A DNA stretch of 64,000 nt from Mycobacterium sp. IDR2000157661 (GCF_022317005.1 NZ_CP081005.1:1-64000), one strand, 5' to 3'. Positions 16,433 through 26,031 are shown, counted from the first letter of the stretch. Notes: generated by a model from the sequence alone, not told the origin. Made by a program: numbers and translations.

Positions 16433-16902
16433 GCCGTCTCCTTACCGGTGGAGTCAAACGAGGGCGTTGACTAGTCGAGACTCCCGCGCAGCCCTCTCGG
16501 ATGCCCTTGAGGAAACGTCCACGATGCGGGGCTCCCGCCGGAGGCAGCATCCCTGTGATGAAGGCATTTGCAGCGAGTGAGCGCTAGGCCGCGTAACGAA
16601 GAGGACCGCGACCCGGTACCACAGGGGGCGGGGGACAAGCGTCCGATCGACCGGCTACCACAGGTATGAGCCGAAACGTACTAACGCGGCGATCCTGTGC
16701 TGCCACAGGCGAACTGCTCGTCGACGAAGGCACCGCCGCGCGCGCCAAGAGGCAAGTCGGCGGCCCCCAACTACCCGCCGCAGCCATGGCAGACAAACGC
16801 GGCCAGGCTTGTGCGCAGGAAGGCGACTTTTCGCCCCCCGGCACCGGACTCGTCGCGATTCTTCGACCTGCATTCGAACCTGACCGCGGTACGCTCTCTG
16901 TC
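16433..16902. other. Intergenic region between the divergent dioxygenase operon and the iclR-type gene
   Basis: No gene is called. The regulator's frame stays open upstream to 16666, but that extension is low-complexity and shows no family similarity. Confidence 0.5.
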
Positions 16903-17703
16903 ATGCAGAAACCCTCACTCGCGGGCATGGAGCGTGAAAGCACAGGGAAGCCCCCGCAATATCCGATCGAGTCTGTCGACAACGCTCTTCGCCTACTCCT
17001 CCTCCTAGGAGAGCGCTCTGAGATCCGGCTCACTGACGCCAGTGAGTACCTGCGCGTCGCTTCGTCGACCGCGCATCGCCTGTTATCGATGCTTCAGTAC
17101 CGCGGGTTCGTCCGCCAAGATCCGGCCAGCAAGGCGTACCAGCCCGGACCGTCCCTGACAAACGTGGCGTTCGCTGTCCACTCCAGGATGGACATACCAC
17201 GCACGGCCGCCCCGATTCTGCGCCAGCTTGTCGACACGCTGCAGGAAACCGTGCACGTAGGAACGTTGGACGGCAGACTGGTTCGCTTCATCGCGGCACT
17301 CGAAAGCCCTTCTGCCGTCCGGGTGATCTCGCGTTTGGGTAGCACGCGTCCTGCACACTGCACGTCGACCGGCAAAGTTCTACTCGCCGGCCTATCCGAC
17401 GACGAGCTGGACCAGTTGTACCCCGACCCACATTTGGAGCCACTCACTGAGCATTCCGTGCGCACTCTCACCGAACTGCGCGCTCAATTGGCAGAGGTCA
17501 GGAAAAGCGGGTTCGCGATCAGCAGGCAGGAAAGTGAGGAAGGCGTCGCGTCTGTTGCCGTGGCGGTACCCCAAGGTGGTTCCGGGATAAGGCTGGCACT
17601 AAACGCGTCAGCGCCGAGTTATCGATTCCGGCCCTCCGATGTTCGCAAAGCTTGCAGTGCCCTAAAAGACGCCGCCGCCGAGCTAGCCCGCAATCTCGGC
17701 TGA
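16903..17703 (+). CDS. IclR-family transcriptional regulator
   Basis: A 266-aa regulator. The N-terminal winged helix (about residues 24-80) includes ESVDNALRLLLLLGE, LTDASEYLRVASSTAHRLLSML and YRGFVRQD. The C-terminal effector domain carries TVHVGTLDGRLVRFI, HCTSTGKVLLAGL and GFAISRQESEEGVASVAVAV. The ATG at 16903 gives the normal family length; an ATG at 16927 is also possible. IclR regulators of aromatic catabolism (PcaR, PobR and MhpR types) bind an aromatic effector. It is the only regulator seen in the catabolic region, so control of the operators at sites A-D is inferred. Confidence 0.88.
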   Translation: MQKPSLAGMERESTGKPPQYPIESVDNALRLLLLLGERSEIRLTDASEYLRVASSTAHRLLSMLQYRGFVRQDPASKAYQPGPSLTNVAFAVHSRMDIPRTAAPILRQLVDTLQETVHVGTLDGRLVRFIAALESPSAVRVISRLGSTRPAHCTSTGKVLLAGLSDDELDQLYPDPHLEPLTEHSVRTLTELRAQLAEVRKSGFAISRQESEEGVASVAVAVPQGGSGIRLALNASAPSYRFRPSDVRKACSALKDAAAELARNLG

Positions 17704-18206
17704 TGACATCCGGAGAAACGAAGGCCGACGGGAAGGTGCCGGGCGGCACCCCGGACCTGCCTGGCTTCATTGCGACCATCGACTTATTCCTTCGATTGGA
17801 GAAGCGAAGGAAATCCGAACCGATGTTCGCCGCGGTCCTCACCGACGACTTTCAGATCGGTTTTCGTGGTGGTCACCAGTGGAAAGGCCGCGATGGTCTA
17901 CAGGTGTACCTCAACCAACGCGACGGGATCTTCGACGAACGCCTCGAGCTGCGCCACGTACTTTCCTACGTCCCGGTGAATGAGGGTGTAGTGGAGCTGA
18001 CGACCCGTCTTGAGTTCTATTTTCGTCGCTGGAAAGCGCCCGCGTTGGTCAGCGAAGAATTCACCGGGTCGGCCTTTCGCACGTGGCTGATTCGCATCGC
18101 TGACGACGAGATGCGCGTGAAGCGGGTGATCATCGATGGATTTGCCAATCTCAACGAAAACGCACGGACGGTGTTTGCCATCCCAGATGAAGGGTTCGAC
18201 GAGTAA
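17703..18206 (+). CDS. NTF2-like (SnoaL-type) protein
   Basis: A 167-aa protein whose ATG overlaps the TGA of the regulator gene (TGATG), so it is translationally coupled. It shows features of an NTF2-like domain: an N-terminal helix with FLRLEKRRKSEPMFAAVLTDDFQIGF, a WKGRDGLQVYLNQR segment, and strands ending in FRTWLIRIADDEMRVKRVIIDGF. Such folds include dioxygenase small subunits, isomerases and hydratases. No catalytic pair can be assigned with confidence. Coupling to an IclR regulator suggests a role in the same pathway or in effector handling. Confidence 0.7.
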   Translation: MTSGETKADGKVPGGTPDLPGFIATIDLFLRLEKRRKSEPMFAAVLTDDFQIGFRGGHQWKGRDGLQVYLNQRDGIFDERLELRHVLSYVPVNEGVVELTTRLEFYFRRWKAPALVSEEFTGSAFRTWLIRIADDEMRVKRVIIDGFANLNENARTVFAIPDEGFDE

Positions 18207-18596
18207 ACGATACTGCCCGGTGAACGCGGTATACGACCACGGACGCCGAGGCGCACGATCGCCACACGCTTCTCCATAGTGAAGTTCGATGTGCTTTATG
18301 TGAGAAACCCACATCGAGCTCGTTGACGTGGCTCACTGGTTAGTGGAAGAAAATGAAACCGGCATCTCGGGTCACTCGCCGATTATTTTTTCGTGATGCC
18401 CAGAAGGTTTTTCCGTGACGCCCAGAAGGTTTCGGTAATCGTCGGCCCATGTTCGGATGGCTTCGGGTGCGTGGCGGTGGACATCCACTTCGAAGCCAGC
18501 TGGTCCGGACCCTGAAGCGGCTATGCGATCGCCAACGCGAGGGCAATGTAGGCCGTGATGTTGGCACCGACTTAAGCCGGAATTGACGGCGCTCGC
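18207..18596. other. Region before the IS21-type element, no intact gene
   Basis: A minus-strand frame ends here with FEVDVHRHAPEAIRTWADDYRNLLG and a stop at about 18372, which may be the tail of a gene cut by the insertion sequence. It is not recognised and is not called as a gene. Confidence 0.4.
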
Positions 18597-18720
18597 TGAA
18601 ATTCCCCACTGATGCTCATCGAAATTCCCCACCCGTGTGGCTCCGCCGAGAAGGGCGAGCCTCCTTCGAAGCTGCTGGTGTCTGACGCCAGTTGCTTCAC
18701 CGAAGGAGGCCCGCTTTCTC

Positions 18721-20085
18721 ATGCTCACATGGGAGGACGATGTGGAAGTACATGCTCTACGCAAACGTGGTTGGTCGATCTCGGCGATCGCCCGCCACAC
18801 CAAGTTCGATCGCAAGACGGTCCGCAAGTACCTGGCCGGTGACGGCACCCCTGGGGTGCGGATCCGTACCGGGCCGGACCCGTTTGAGCCGTTCGTCGAC
18901 TACGTGGTCGCGAGGCTGAGCGAGGACCCGCACCTGTGGGCCCGCACCCTCTACGACGAGTTGGAGGACCTGGGGTTCGGGCTGTCGTATCAGAGCCTGA
19001 CCCGCCACCTCCGCGACCGCAAACTGCGTCCGGTGTGCGCAGCGTGCCGCACGGCTACACAGCGCCCGAACGCGGTCATTGCGCATGCCCCGGGTGATGA
19101 AACCCAATGGGACTGGCTGGAATTGCCCGATCCACCCGATTCCTGGGGATGGGGCAAGACTGCTCATCTGTTGGTCGGCTCGCTGGCGCATTCGGGCAAG
19201 TGGCGCGGCGCGCTGGCATCGTCGGAGGATCAACCGCATCTGGTCGCCTGCCTGGACCGGGTGACCCGCGGACTCGGCGGCGTGACGCGAGTGTGGCGGT
19301 TCGACCGGATGGCCACGGTCTGCGATCCCGGCTCAGGCCGGGTGACCGCGTCGTTCGCCGGGGTGGCCAAGCACTACGGGGTATCGGTGGCGATCTGCCC
19401 GCCGCGGCGCGGCAACCGCAAGGCGTGGTGGAGAAGATCAACCACACCGCCGCCCAACGCTGGTGGCGCACCCTGGCCGACGACGTGACCGTCGAGCAGG
19501 CCCAGGTGAGCTTGGATCGCTTCGCCCGGGTGCGTGGTGACACCCGGTTGCGGGCCACCTCCGACGGGCGCTCCACGGTCGCGGTGGTTGCCACGACCGA
19601 ACCGCTGAGCCCGGTGCCCGCGCTGGCCTATCCGGTCATCGTGGCCGAGACCGGCACCGCGTCGCGCCAAGCGCTGGTCTCCTATCGCGGTAACCGCTAC
19701 TCGGTGCCCCCGGAACTGGCCGCCGCCCAGGTGGTGGTCAGTCATCCAGTGGGCGGGCAGTTCTGCGACATCGCCACCACCGGCGGGATCGTGATCGCGC
19801 GGCACCGGATGGCCGCCGATGGGCTCGGGGTGATGGGTGGTGCGCGACAGCGGTCACGTCATCGCCCTCGATGCCGCGGCGATGGCCACCGCCGGCACCG
19901 GGCGTCCGCACCGCCGCAAGGAACGCATCCCACCCGGACCGGCCGCCAAAGCTGCTGCCACACAACTCCTCCGCCTCACGGCAGGTGATCCTGCGGGATC
20001 TGAGACATCAACGCCGTCAGCCGATTCCACCGTCATCGACCTGTCCGCCTACGAGCGGGCCGCCCAGAAAAGGACCATTCAGTGA
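18721..20085 (+). pseudogene. istA: IS21-type transposase IstA, frameshifted
   Basis: The ATG at 18721 follows GGAGG. Frame 1 covers the N-terminal HTH (WSISAIARHTKFDRKTVRKYLAG) and the first part of the DDE domain (DETQWDWLEL, SLAHSGKWRGAL). Around 19421-19424 a single-base loss moves the reading into a second frame (GVVEKINHTAAQRWWRTL, then YRGNRYSVPPELA). Near 19830 it shifts again to a third frame (WVVRDSGHVIAL, then to the stop at 20085). Two frameshifts mean no full-length transposase is expected. The final frame overlaps the istB start by 4 nt, as in intact IS21 elements. Confidence 0.8.
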
Positions 20086-20470
20086 CCCCGACCCCGCGCA
20101 CGAAGAAGACCACCACGACCACCGATGAGACACCGTCGACATCGGCCAGCAGATACCAACAACTGCGCTCCCATCTGGCCGCGCTCAACCTGCACGCCTG
20201 CGCCGAAGCCCTGCCCGCGGTGCTCGACCAAGCCAGCGCCGAGGGACTGTCGCTGACCGTGGCGCTCGAAAGGCTGCTGGCCGTCGAAGTCGAAGCCAGC
20301 ACCGCTCGCCGACTGGCCGGCCGGCTGCGATTCGCCTGCATACCCACCCCGGCAACGCTGGCCGACTTCGATGTCGACGCCGCCGCCGGGATCGACCGCA
20401 AGCTCATCGACGAACTGGGCACCTGCCGTTATCTGGAATCGGCGACCAACATCCTGCTGATCGGTCCAGG
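20082..20470 (+). pseudogene. istB: IstB helper ATPase, N-terminal part only (element 1)
   Basis: About 130 residues of IstB are present (RYQQLRSHLAALNLHACAEALPAVL through TCRYLESATNILLIGP), ending exactly where the Walker A motif GPPGxGKT should begin. From there the frame runs into the end of the Tn554-like element and stops at 20549. Without a P-loop the ATPase cannot work. Confidence 0.85.
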
Positions 20471-20477
20471 CGTTATC
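20471..20477. repeat. Left terminal heptamer of the Tn554-like element
   Basis: CGTTATC at the left junction with istB. The complement is at 24415-24421. Homology between the ends beyond these seven bases is weak. Confidence 0.5.
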
Positions 20478-20513
20478 GAAGGTTCGAACGCGGAACGACC
20501 GTGTTATGCCTGT

Positions 20514-20957
20514 TCAGGACGTTGTTGCGATCGATACGACGTTAGGTGAGGGCTGGATGCCGCGGCGAGCCAGTTCGCGCCGTAGGTCGAGGTTCTCTCC
20601 GTGTGCTCGTTCGAGAGCGGCGCGGAGTGCTTGCAGTTGCTGGCGGTGCTGTTTCTTGAGTTCGGCAATCTGGCGCGTCAGCGTGATGACGAGCGTGCTG
20701 TCGGTGTCGACGGGCTGGTCGGCAGTTGCTTTGCGGCGGGTGCCGCGCAGGTGCTCGATGCGTGTGCGCAGTTCGGGATGGTTGTAGAGGAAGGCGTGGG
20801 AGACGCCTGCTTCGCGTTGCACGGCCTGGAACGTGATCGGGTCGCCGCGTTTGATGAGTCGGCGGATAGCCTGTTCGGCGTCTCGGGTTTTATTCTGCGA
20901 CTTGACTTTCGCTGCTTCGGTGAGGGCGGTGATGCGGCGTTGTCGGGAGTCGGTCAT
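20514..20957 (-). CDS. tnpC: Tn554-like transposition protein TnpC
   Basis: A 147-aa basic, largely helical protein. The N-terminal half contains QAVQREAGVSHAFLYNHPELRTRIEHLR, an HTH-like stretch typical of TnpC-type proteins of Tn554 relatives. The C-terminal half (ITLTRQIAELKKQHRQQLQALRAALERAHGENLDL) is a predicted coiled coil. It overlaps the tnpB stop by 4 nt. In Tn554 the third protein influences the frequency and orientation of transposition; a similar accessory role is inferred. Confidence 0.82.
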   Translation of the reverse strand: MTDSRQRRITALTEAAKVKSQNKTRDAEQAIRRLIKRGDPITFQAVQREAGVSHAFLYNHPELRTRIEHLRGTRRKATADQPVDTDSTLVITLTRQIAELKKQHRQQLQALRAALERAHGENLDLRRELARRGIQPSPNVVSIATTS

Positions 20958-23122
20958 GTGCTTCTCCTGCGGCGGGCGGTCAGATCGAGCGTCAGCGGGA
21001 CCGGTCTAGCGCTGGGTCGATTGCAGCTGGTTTTCTCGCCGGGAGTAGAGGAGTCGGGCGCGTCGTCCAAAGCGGCCAGGAGTCGGGTGAGCGCGGAGTG
21101 TTCGGCGCGGCGGCGGATAAGCCAGACGTTGTCGTCGGGCATGGAGTGGCCGTGTCGTTGCTCGAATTCTATTGTGGCCCGGTCGATCAGGGTGGTGGTC
21201 TCGCGGAGTTGGCGGTGCAGCACGTCGTGGTGGGTGTGGTCGGTGACGAAAACCGAGCAGGTCAGGCAGGCGTTGCCTTTGTCGCAGGATTGCAGCGGCG
21301 GCAGCATGCACCACCCGTTGGGCAGGAACCGGTCGGCGCGGCGGAACAGGTGCAGACTGTCGTGGTCGTCGCTGGAGAGTTGGATGCGGGTGCCGTCGGA
21401 TCGCAGCTTGGCGGTGGCCAGGAACGCCTGCTCGGCATGTTCGTCGCGGGCGGCGATGTAGTGCATCGTCATGGTGGGGGTGGCGTGCCCGGCATAGCGC
21501 TGCAGGACGTGAATCGGCAGACCGAGTTCGGCCAGCCGGGTGAGCCGGGTGTGGCGAAACCGGTGGGTGTGGCTCAACCGCACGACCTGGCCCTTGGCGT
21601 CGGTGATCTGAACAAGGTCGCTGAGGCTGCGCAGCACCCAGTTGTAGGTGCCCGATGGATAGGGTTTGTCGCCGCGGCGGTTGCCCAGACGCCGGGCGAA
21701 CAGATACCGCCTGGTGCTGTCGGGGTACTGGGTGTGCAGCCAACGGTGCTGTTCGGCAATGACTTCGGTGACCTCGTCGTCAACGAGGATGGTGTCGGGT
21801 GCGACGTCGATCTTGCTTTGTGCGTAGCGGAACCTGGTCAGTGTTTGGTCCTCGCCCGCGGCTGTGGTGGTGGGTGCAGCCGAAAGGCAGTCGAAGTCGC
21901 AGGTGCGGATTTCGCTGGCTCGTCGTCCAGTGAGGATCTGCAGCAGGATCATCCGCATTGCTTGCGGGTCGTCGAGTCCGCTGGCGGTGATGGTGGTTCC
22001 GTCGCCGCGGGTGATGGTCATCTGCTCGGTGCGAGGCAATCCGATCAGCGGCAGCGCGGCGGTGATCTGTGCGAGTGCGTGGTCGTCGATGTAGTTCGCG
22101 TCGTTGAAACCGCGTTGATGCGGTATCCGGGTGACCCGGCCGAACCAGCTGGCCGCGTGAGCGCTGGTGACCCGGTGCCAGGGCTCGATGCCGAGAATGC
22201 GGCGAGCCTCGGCGGGGTTGGCGGCAATGAAGTCCAGGAGGCCGGCCACCGCTCGCAGGTCGTCGTTGATTCCCCGGAGCGGCACGGTTCTGCCGAGGTG
22301 GCGTGTGTCGGATTGGCGGGTGACGCGGTTGGCTGCCACGGCGGTCCACCGCGCGAACGCCGCCGCCTGTTCGACCGCGGTCGTCGGGTCGCCCAGGATG
22401 TCAGTCGGGTCGTCGAAGCTAGCGGTCAGCCAGTTGTCGAACCGGCGGAAGCTGCGCATGCGTTCCTGGCTGATGCTGGTCCAGCGCAGTGCCCCGGATT
22501 CGAGCATCGTGCCCAGGTGCCACTTCACCGCGGCCCGCAGCCACGGCAGTTGGATGTCTCCGGGTGAGCAGCCGTAGTTGGCGACTGGTTCACGATCGGT
22601 CAGTGGGATCCGCGGATCGCAGCGCGGGTGCCAGAAGTTCAGCTGCCACCATGGGCCGTCGTGGCTGGCGGCGATCAGGGCGTGGCGAGCGAAGCCGAAC
22701 AGTGCGTGCACCCGGCCCCGGCCTCGGGGTGAGGGCAGTCGCTTGCCCCTGCTGAGATAGAACCAGCTCTGCAACGTCGCGGCGGCGTCGTAATCCATCG
22801 CCCGGATCGATGACGGGATATCGCGGCCCCCGGTGACGGCCCGTCGAATCATGTTGGCCAGCTGGGCCATTGCCAACACCGAGACGCGGGTGCCGTCGCT
22901 GGTCTGCCAGTGCGCCATCCACGCCAGTTCCGCCGCGAATGGGTCGGGCAACCCGCTCAGATCCAGATGCGGCCAATCGTTCTCGGTGATCGAGGCCCAG
23001 TCGGGGATGCCTGGCCCGAGGACGGGGCCGCGCCACTGCGCCGGCAGCTCGTCCCAGAGCCGCCAGATCGGATCGAGGTGTTCGGCACTGTGCAGCCGCA
23101 GGTGGTCATGCTCGTCGCTCAT
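20954..23122 (-). CDS. tnpB: Tn554-like tyrosine recombinase TnpB
   Basis: A 722-aa large recombinase. The C-terminal catalytic domain shows LTGRRASEIRTCDFD (first Arg), HTHRFRHTRLTRLAELG (HxxR) and YAGHATPTMTMHYIA (His and nucleophilic Tyr). Downstream CDKGNACLTCSVFVTD looks like a zinc-binding cysteine cluster. It overlaps tnpA by 4 nt at the start and tnpC by 4 nt at the end. It is somewhat longer than Tn554 TnpB (about 630 aa, from memory) and seems intact. Confidence 0.87.
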   Translation of the reverse strand: MSDEHDHLRLHSAEHLDPIWRLWDELPAQWRGPVLGPGIPDWASITENDWPHLDLSGLPDPFAAELAWMAHWQTSDGTRVSVLAMAQLANMIRRAVTGGRDIPSSIRAMDYDAAATLQSWFYLSRGKRLPSPRGRGRVHALFGFARHALIAASHDGPWWQLNFWHPRCDPRIPLTDREPVANYGCSPGDIQLPWLRAAVKWHLGTMLESGALRWTSISQERMRSFRRFDNWLTASFDDPTDILGDPTTAVEQAAAFARWTAVAANRVTRQSDTRHLGRTVPLRGINDDLRAVAGLLDFIAANPAEARRILGIEPWHRVTSAHAASWFGRVTRIPHQRGFNDANYIDDHALAQITAALPLIGLPRTEQMTITRGDGTTITASGLDDPQAMRMILLQILTGRRASEIRTCDFDCLSAAPTTTAAGEDQTLTRFRYAQSKIDVAPDTILVDDEVTEVIAEQHRWLHTQYPDSTRRYLFARRLGNRRGDKPYPSGTYNWVLRSLSDLVQITDAKGQVVRLSHTHRFRHTRLTRLAELGLPIHVLQRYAGHATPTMTMHYIAARDEHAEQAFLATAKLRSDGTRIQLSSDDHDSLHLFRRADRFLPNGWCMLPPLQSCDKGNACLTCSVFVTDHTHHDVLHRQLRETTTLIDRATIEFEQRHGHSMPDDNVWLIRRRAEHSALTRLLAALDDAPDSSTPGEKTSCNRPSARPVPLTLDLTARRRRST

Positions 23123-24300
23123 TCGGCCATCCGCCAGCTGCTGGCGTAGGACGCCCAGTTGGCGGCTGCTCGCAGGGCTTCGTCATCGCGGACCCAGCCG
23201 TAGAGATCCAGAGTGGTCTGCACATGAGCGTGACCAAGACGCCGGGAGACCACCCATTCCGGTGTTCCGGCGAGCAACAAGGCGGTGGCATGGGTGTGGC
23301 GGAACCAATGCGGCGTCCACCCCGGCGGCCCGATACAGCGCCGACGCAGCGTGGCCACTTTCTCCCGGACCGTAGTCTCCCGCAATGCGGCCAACAACGG
23401 TGGTCGAGACACATTCACCAGCAGCGGCGACGTATCCGTCACAGCGATGCCCGATTCGGCTGCCCGGCAGGCGATATCGGTGAGATAGCCGGCGAGCAGC
23501 CGCTCGAGGTCAGCACTGACATAGATTCGTCGCGGTCGCATCATCTTCACCCGCGCCCCGTTGGGATTATCCGAGCGGGGCACGATCTGCACATAAGCGG
23601 TCTCGCCGCGGCCAAGCACGAACTCGCCGATCCGCAGACCCAGCGCCTCCCCGAGCCGCATGCCGGTCTCGGCCAGCAGGGCGAACACGAACCGGTCCCG
23701 CAGATTTCCTCGCCACGACCCGGACTTGACATCGAAGACCGCGCAGCCATCCAGGATGGCCTGGATCTGCTCGGGCAGCAGCAACGGTGGTCTGTCGCGG
23801 CGGCGGTCGCGGCGCACGCGCACCAGCGATGACGCCGCCGGGGACGAACGCGCATCCAGATGCGCAAGCAAGCCTCGGGCCGGTCGGTGCCGCGGTGTTC
23901 CACGAAGCAGCCGCCCAGCCACCACCACACCGGACACCGCGTCATGCCAGCGGTAGAACGAAATCAACGCTGCAAAGCGGACTTCCAGAGTTGCCGCACT
24001 CGGCGCCTTATCCGACTCGGCCAGCTGATGCTCGATAGTGCGGCCGTTGCGCTGCCAGGACAGGAACGCCGTGAACGCGGGGACACCGACATCGCACCAG
24101 GCGCCAGTTTGCCCGCGTTGCTCCAGGAAGCTCCACCACTGCGCCAACGACGTCGCATACCCGCGCACCGTGTTCGGCGACCACAGGTGCCGGTGGGCTT
24201 CTATCCACTCCTCGACGGGAGCGACCGTTGCGAAGTCCTCGCCGAGCACAGTCCAGGTCCGCTGCCCTCCCGCAGGACACACTGCCACCGGATACGCCAT
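23119..24300 (-). CDS. tnpA: Tn554-like tyrosine recombinase TnpA
   Basis: A 393-aa recombinase with an N-terminal SAM-like DNA-binding domain (NTVRGYATSLAQWWSFLEQRG) and a catalytic domain with TGMRLGEALGL (Arg), HWFRHTHATALL (HxxR) and LGHAHVQTTLDLYGW (His, Tyr). It is the first gene of the element, starting about 120 bp from the right end. All catalytic residues are present, so the element may still be able to move. Confidence 0.88.
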   Translation of the reverse strand: MAYPVAVCPAGGQRTWTVLGEDFATVAPVEEWIEAHRHLWSPNTVRGYATSLAQWWSFLEQRGQTGAWCDVGVPAFTAFLSWQRNGRTIEHQLAESDKAPSAATLEVRFAALISFYRWHDAVSGVVVAGRLLRGTPRHRPARGLLAHLDARSSPAASSLVRVRRDRRRDRPPLLLPEQIQAILDGCAVFDVKSGSWRGNLRDRFVFALLAETGMRLGEALGLRIGEFVLGRGETAYVQIVPRSDNPNGARVKMMRPRRIYVSADLERLLAGYLTDIACRAAESGIAVTDTSPLLVNVSRPPLLAALRETTVREKVATLRRRCIGPPGWTPHWFRHTHATALLLAGTPEWVVSRRLGHAHVQTTLDLYGWVRDDEALRAAANWASYASSWRMAE

Positions 24301-24414
24301 CGTTGCCGTTCCTTCACGTTGAAGAACACCCGCCGATAAACCGGCAACAACGATGACTTGCCCCGCGTCAACCCCCTTGTCACATACATAGATTCGAGCG
24401 TGTTGCCACCCGTT

Positions 24415-24421
24415 GATAACG
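24415..24421. repeat. Right terminal heptamer of the Tn554-like element
   Basis: GATAACG, inverted with respect to 20471-20477, at the junction with the second istB gene. Confidence 0.5.
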
Positions 24422-24760
24422 GGGTGGGCCGAGCAGCACCACGTTGGATGCCTTGGCCAGGAACGCGCCGGTGCCTAAGTGGGCGATCATGTCGCGGTTC
24501 AGCGCTGGCTGGTGATCGAAATTGAAGTCCTCCAAGGACTTGCGGGTCGGGAAACCAGCCGAGCGGATGCGCGTCGCCGCACCCGAGGCCTCACGGGCGG
24601 CGACCTCACGGGACAGCACCGCCGCCAGGTACTCCTCATGAGTCCAGCCGGCGTCGCGGGCCTGCTCGGCCAGCCGGGCTGCCGAGTCGCGGATACGTGG
24701 CGCCTTGAGCGCTTGGGCGTAGTGCAGGACGGCCTTCATCGGGTCCTCGGCCATGCTCAC
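24422..24760 (-). pseudogene. istB: IstB helper ATPase, N-terminal part only (element 2)
   Basis: It starts at 24760 and reads MSMAEDPMKAVLHYAQALKA through FLAKASNVVLLGPP, then runs into the Tn554-like element end and stops at 24380. Like the istB of element 1 it is cut at the first residues of Walker A. The two istB fragments are only distantly similar, so they come from different IS21 elements. Confidence 0.85.
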
Positions 24761-26031
24761 GCCACCTCACCATCGGAAGTAGCTGTGTTGCCAAGGAAGT
24801 CCACACCGAACGCGCGGTCGTAGTCGGCGAGATCGCGCACCGGATGATCACCGGGCTGCGGTGGTGGGCCGGCTTGGAACTGTTGGCGTAACGCCGCGGC
24901 GGTCTGCACGTGGGCGGGGTCGGTCAGGGTTTGTCGTCTCGCCCAGCAGCGGTCATGAGCCGCTAGCAGGCGCCCCGATGTGCTTACCGTCACCTGCCTT
25001 AAGGTGGTGCTCACCTCGACGAGTTGACCGATCGCAGTCGGGTCCACGGAGTAGTCATTGCCGCCCACCCGTACGTAGTAGTCACGCCCCAACCGCACCG
25101 AAGTCAGCGACTGCGCCACCGGCGCCACCGGCGGCAGCGTCAGCATGTGGCCTCGATCGGAATCGAGGAAGTCCACGGGTCGCCCATCGAGGACCCGTAC
25201 CCGACGGCGGTTGGCAATCGGAAGCCACTGTTGCAGTTGGTTATTGAAGTCTTGCGGTGAGGTGAAGCTACGTCCGGGCAGAAACGAGGTCTCCAGGTAC
25301 CGGTTGGCCCGCTCCACCATCCCCTTGGATTCGGGGTCATAGGGTTTGAGTTGCACCAGCCGCGACCCCAGTGTGCCCACCAGAGCCGTGACCGGCTCGG
25401 TCAACCGGCCTCGACGCCCTATCCCGGCTTCGTTGTCCCACCACAGTTCGTGCGGCACCGCACCGAAGCTGCCCGAAAGCAGCTGCCACATCCCGGCCAC
25501 CAGGTCCATGGTCTGGCGCGAGGGCAGCATCACCGCGGCGATGAACCGGGAGAACGCCGCCACCATCACCAGCACCGGCAGCATCGCCTCTTGGCCGAAG
25601 CCCACCGCAATCTTGGGCGCGGGAAACCACAGGTCGCACTGGATCACCCGACCTGGCGCATGCTCGAGCCGATCCACCGGATCGGCAGGCAGGTACTCCG
25701 GGCGGATCGCCCGGACCCGCTCCCGAAACCACGAGATCGAACCGGTCCACCCGACCCGCTCGGCCAGCACCGTCGCCGGCATCTGCGGATACACCGACAA
25801 CAACGCCCGAATCCGCGGCTCCACCTCGCTGATCGCCGACGGTCCCGTCGCCCGCTCGTACTTCGGCGGGCCATCGCTGGCCAGCGCACTAGCCACCGTG
25901 TCCCGCGCGATGCCCAATTGCCGTGCCACAGCCCGCTGCGACAACCCTTCGCTGCGGTGAAGATGCCGGATCAAGGCCCAGTCTTCCAAGGAGATCACCC
26001 ATCCAATCTGGTCGGGTGGCCTACTTTTCAA
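24757..26031 (-). CDS. istA: IS21-type transposase IstA (element 2)
   Basis: A 424-aa DDE transposase. The N-terminal HTH is LSQRAVARQLGIARDTVASAL and the catalytic acids lie in VIQCDLWFPAP, ELWWDNEAGIG and GMVERANRYLE. A C-terminal domain follows with YYVRVGGNDYSVDP. It overlaps istB by 4 nt. The start may be the GTG about 11 codons downstream (VISLEDWALIRHLH), closer to the usual family start. The gene is intact, but its partner istB is destroyed. Confidence 0.88.
   Translation of the reverse strand: MKSRPPDQIGWVISLEDWALIRHLHRSEGLSQRAVARQLGIARDTVASALASDGPPKYERATGPSAISEVEPRIRALLSVYPQMPATVLAERVGWTGSISWFRERVRAIRPEYLPADPVDRLEHAPGRVIQCDLWFPAPKIAVGFGQEAMLPVLVMVAAFSRFIAAVMLPSRQTMDLVAGMWQLLSGSFGAVPHELWWDNEAGIGRRGRLTEPVTALVGTLGSRLVQLKPYDPESKGMVERANRYLETSFLPGRSFTSPQDFNNQLQQWLPIANRRRVRVLDGRPVDFLDSDRGHMLTLPPVAPVAQSLTSVRLGRDYYVRVGGNDYSVDPTAIGQLVEVSTTLRQVTVSTSGRLLAAHDRCWARRQTLTDPAHVQTAAALRQQFQAGPPPQPGDHPVRDLADYDRAFGVDFLGNTATSDGEVA

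Larger units (their letters stand above)
18597..20470 (+). mobile_element. IS21-family element 1, decayed and truncated
   Basis: It contains istA (frameshifted) and the N-terminal part of istB. Near the left end a GAAATTCCCCAC repeat occurs twice (18598-18609 and 18621-18632), consistent with the multiple end repeats of IS21 elements; the true outer end may lie slightly further left. The right part is lost at 20470, where the Tn554-like element begins inside istB. Confidence 0.7.
20471..24421. mobile_element. Tn554-like three-recombinase transposon inside istB
   Basis: A 3951-bp element bounded by CGTTATC at 20471 and its complement GATAACG ending at 24421. It encodes two tyrosine recombinases and a small third protein, all on the minus strand in the order tnpA, tnpB, tnpC with 4-nt overlaps. 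That is the arrangement of Tn554 and related elements, which insert site-specifically. Both outer flanks are istB genes cut at the start of Walker A, in opposite orientations. Confidence 0.75.

Noticed and set aside
20478..20520. GGTTCGAA sequence suggestive of a tRNA T-loop at the transposon end
   Set aside because: No acceptor stem, anticodon arm or D-arm pairs around it; it is part of the transposon end.
21098..22567. 489-aa plus-strand reading frame
   Set aside because: It is antisense to the TnpB recombinase gene, whose catalytic motifs are on the other strand.
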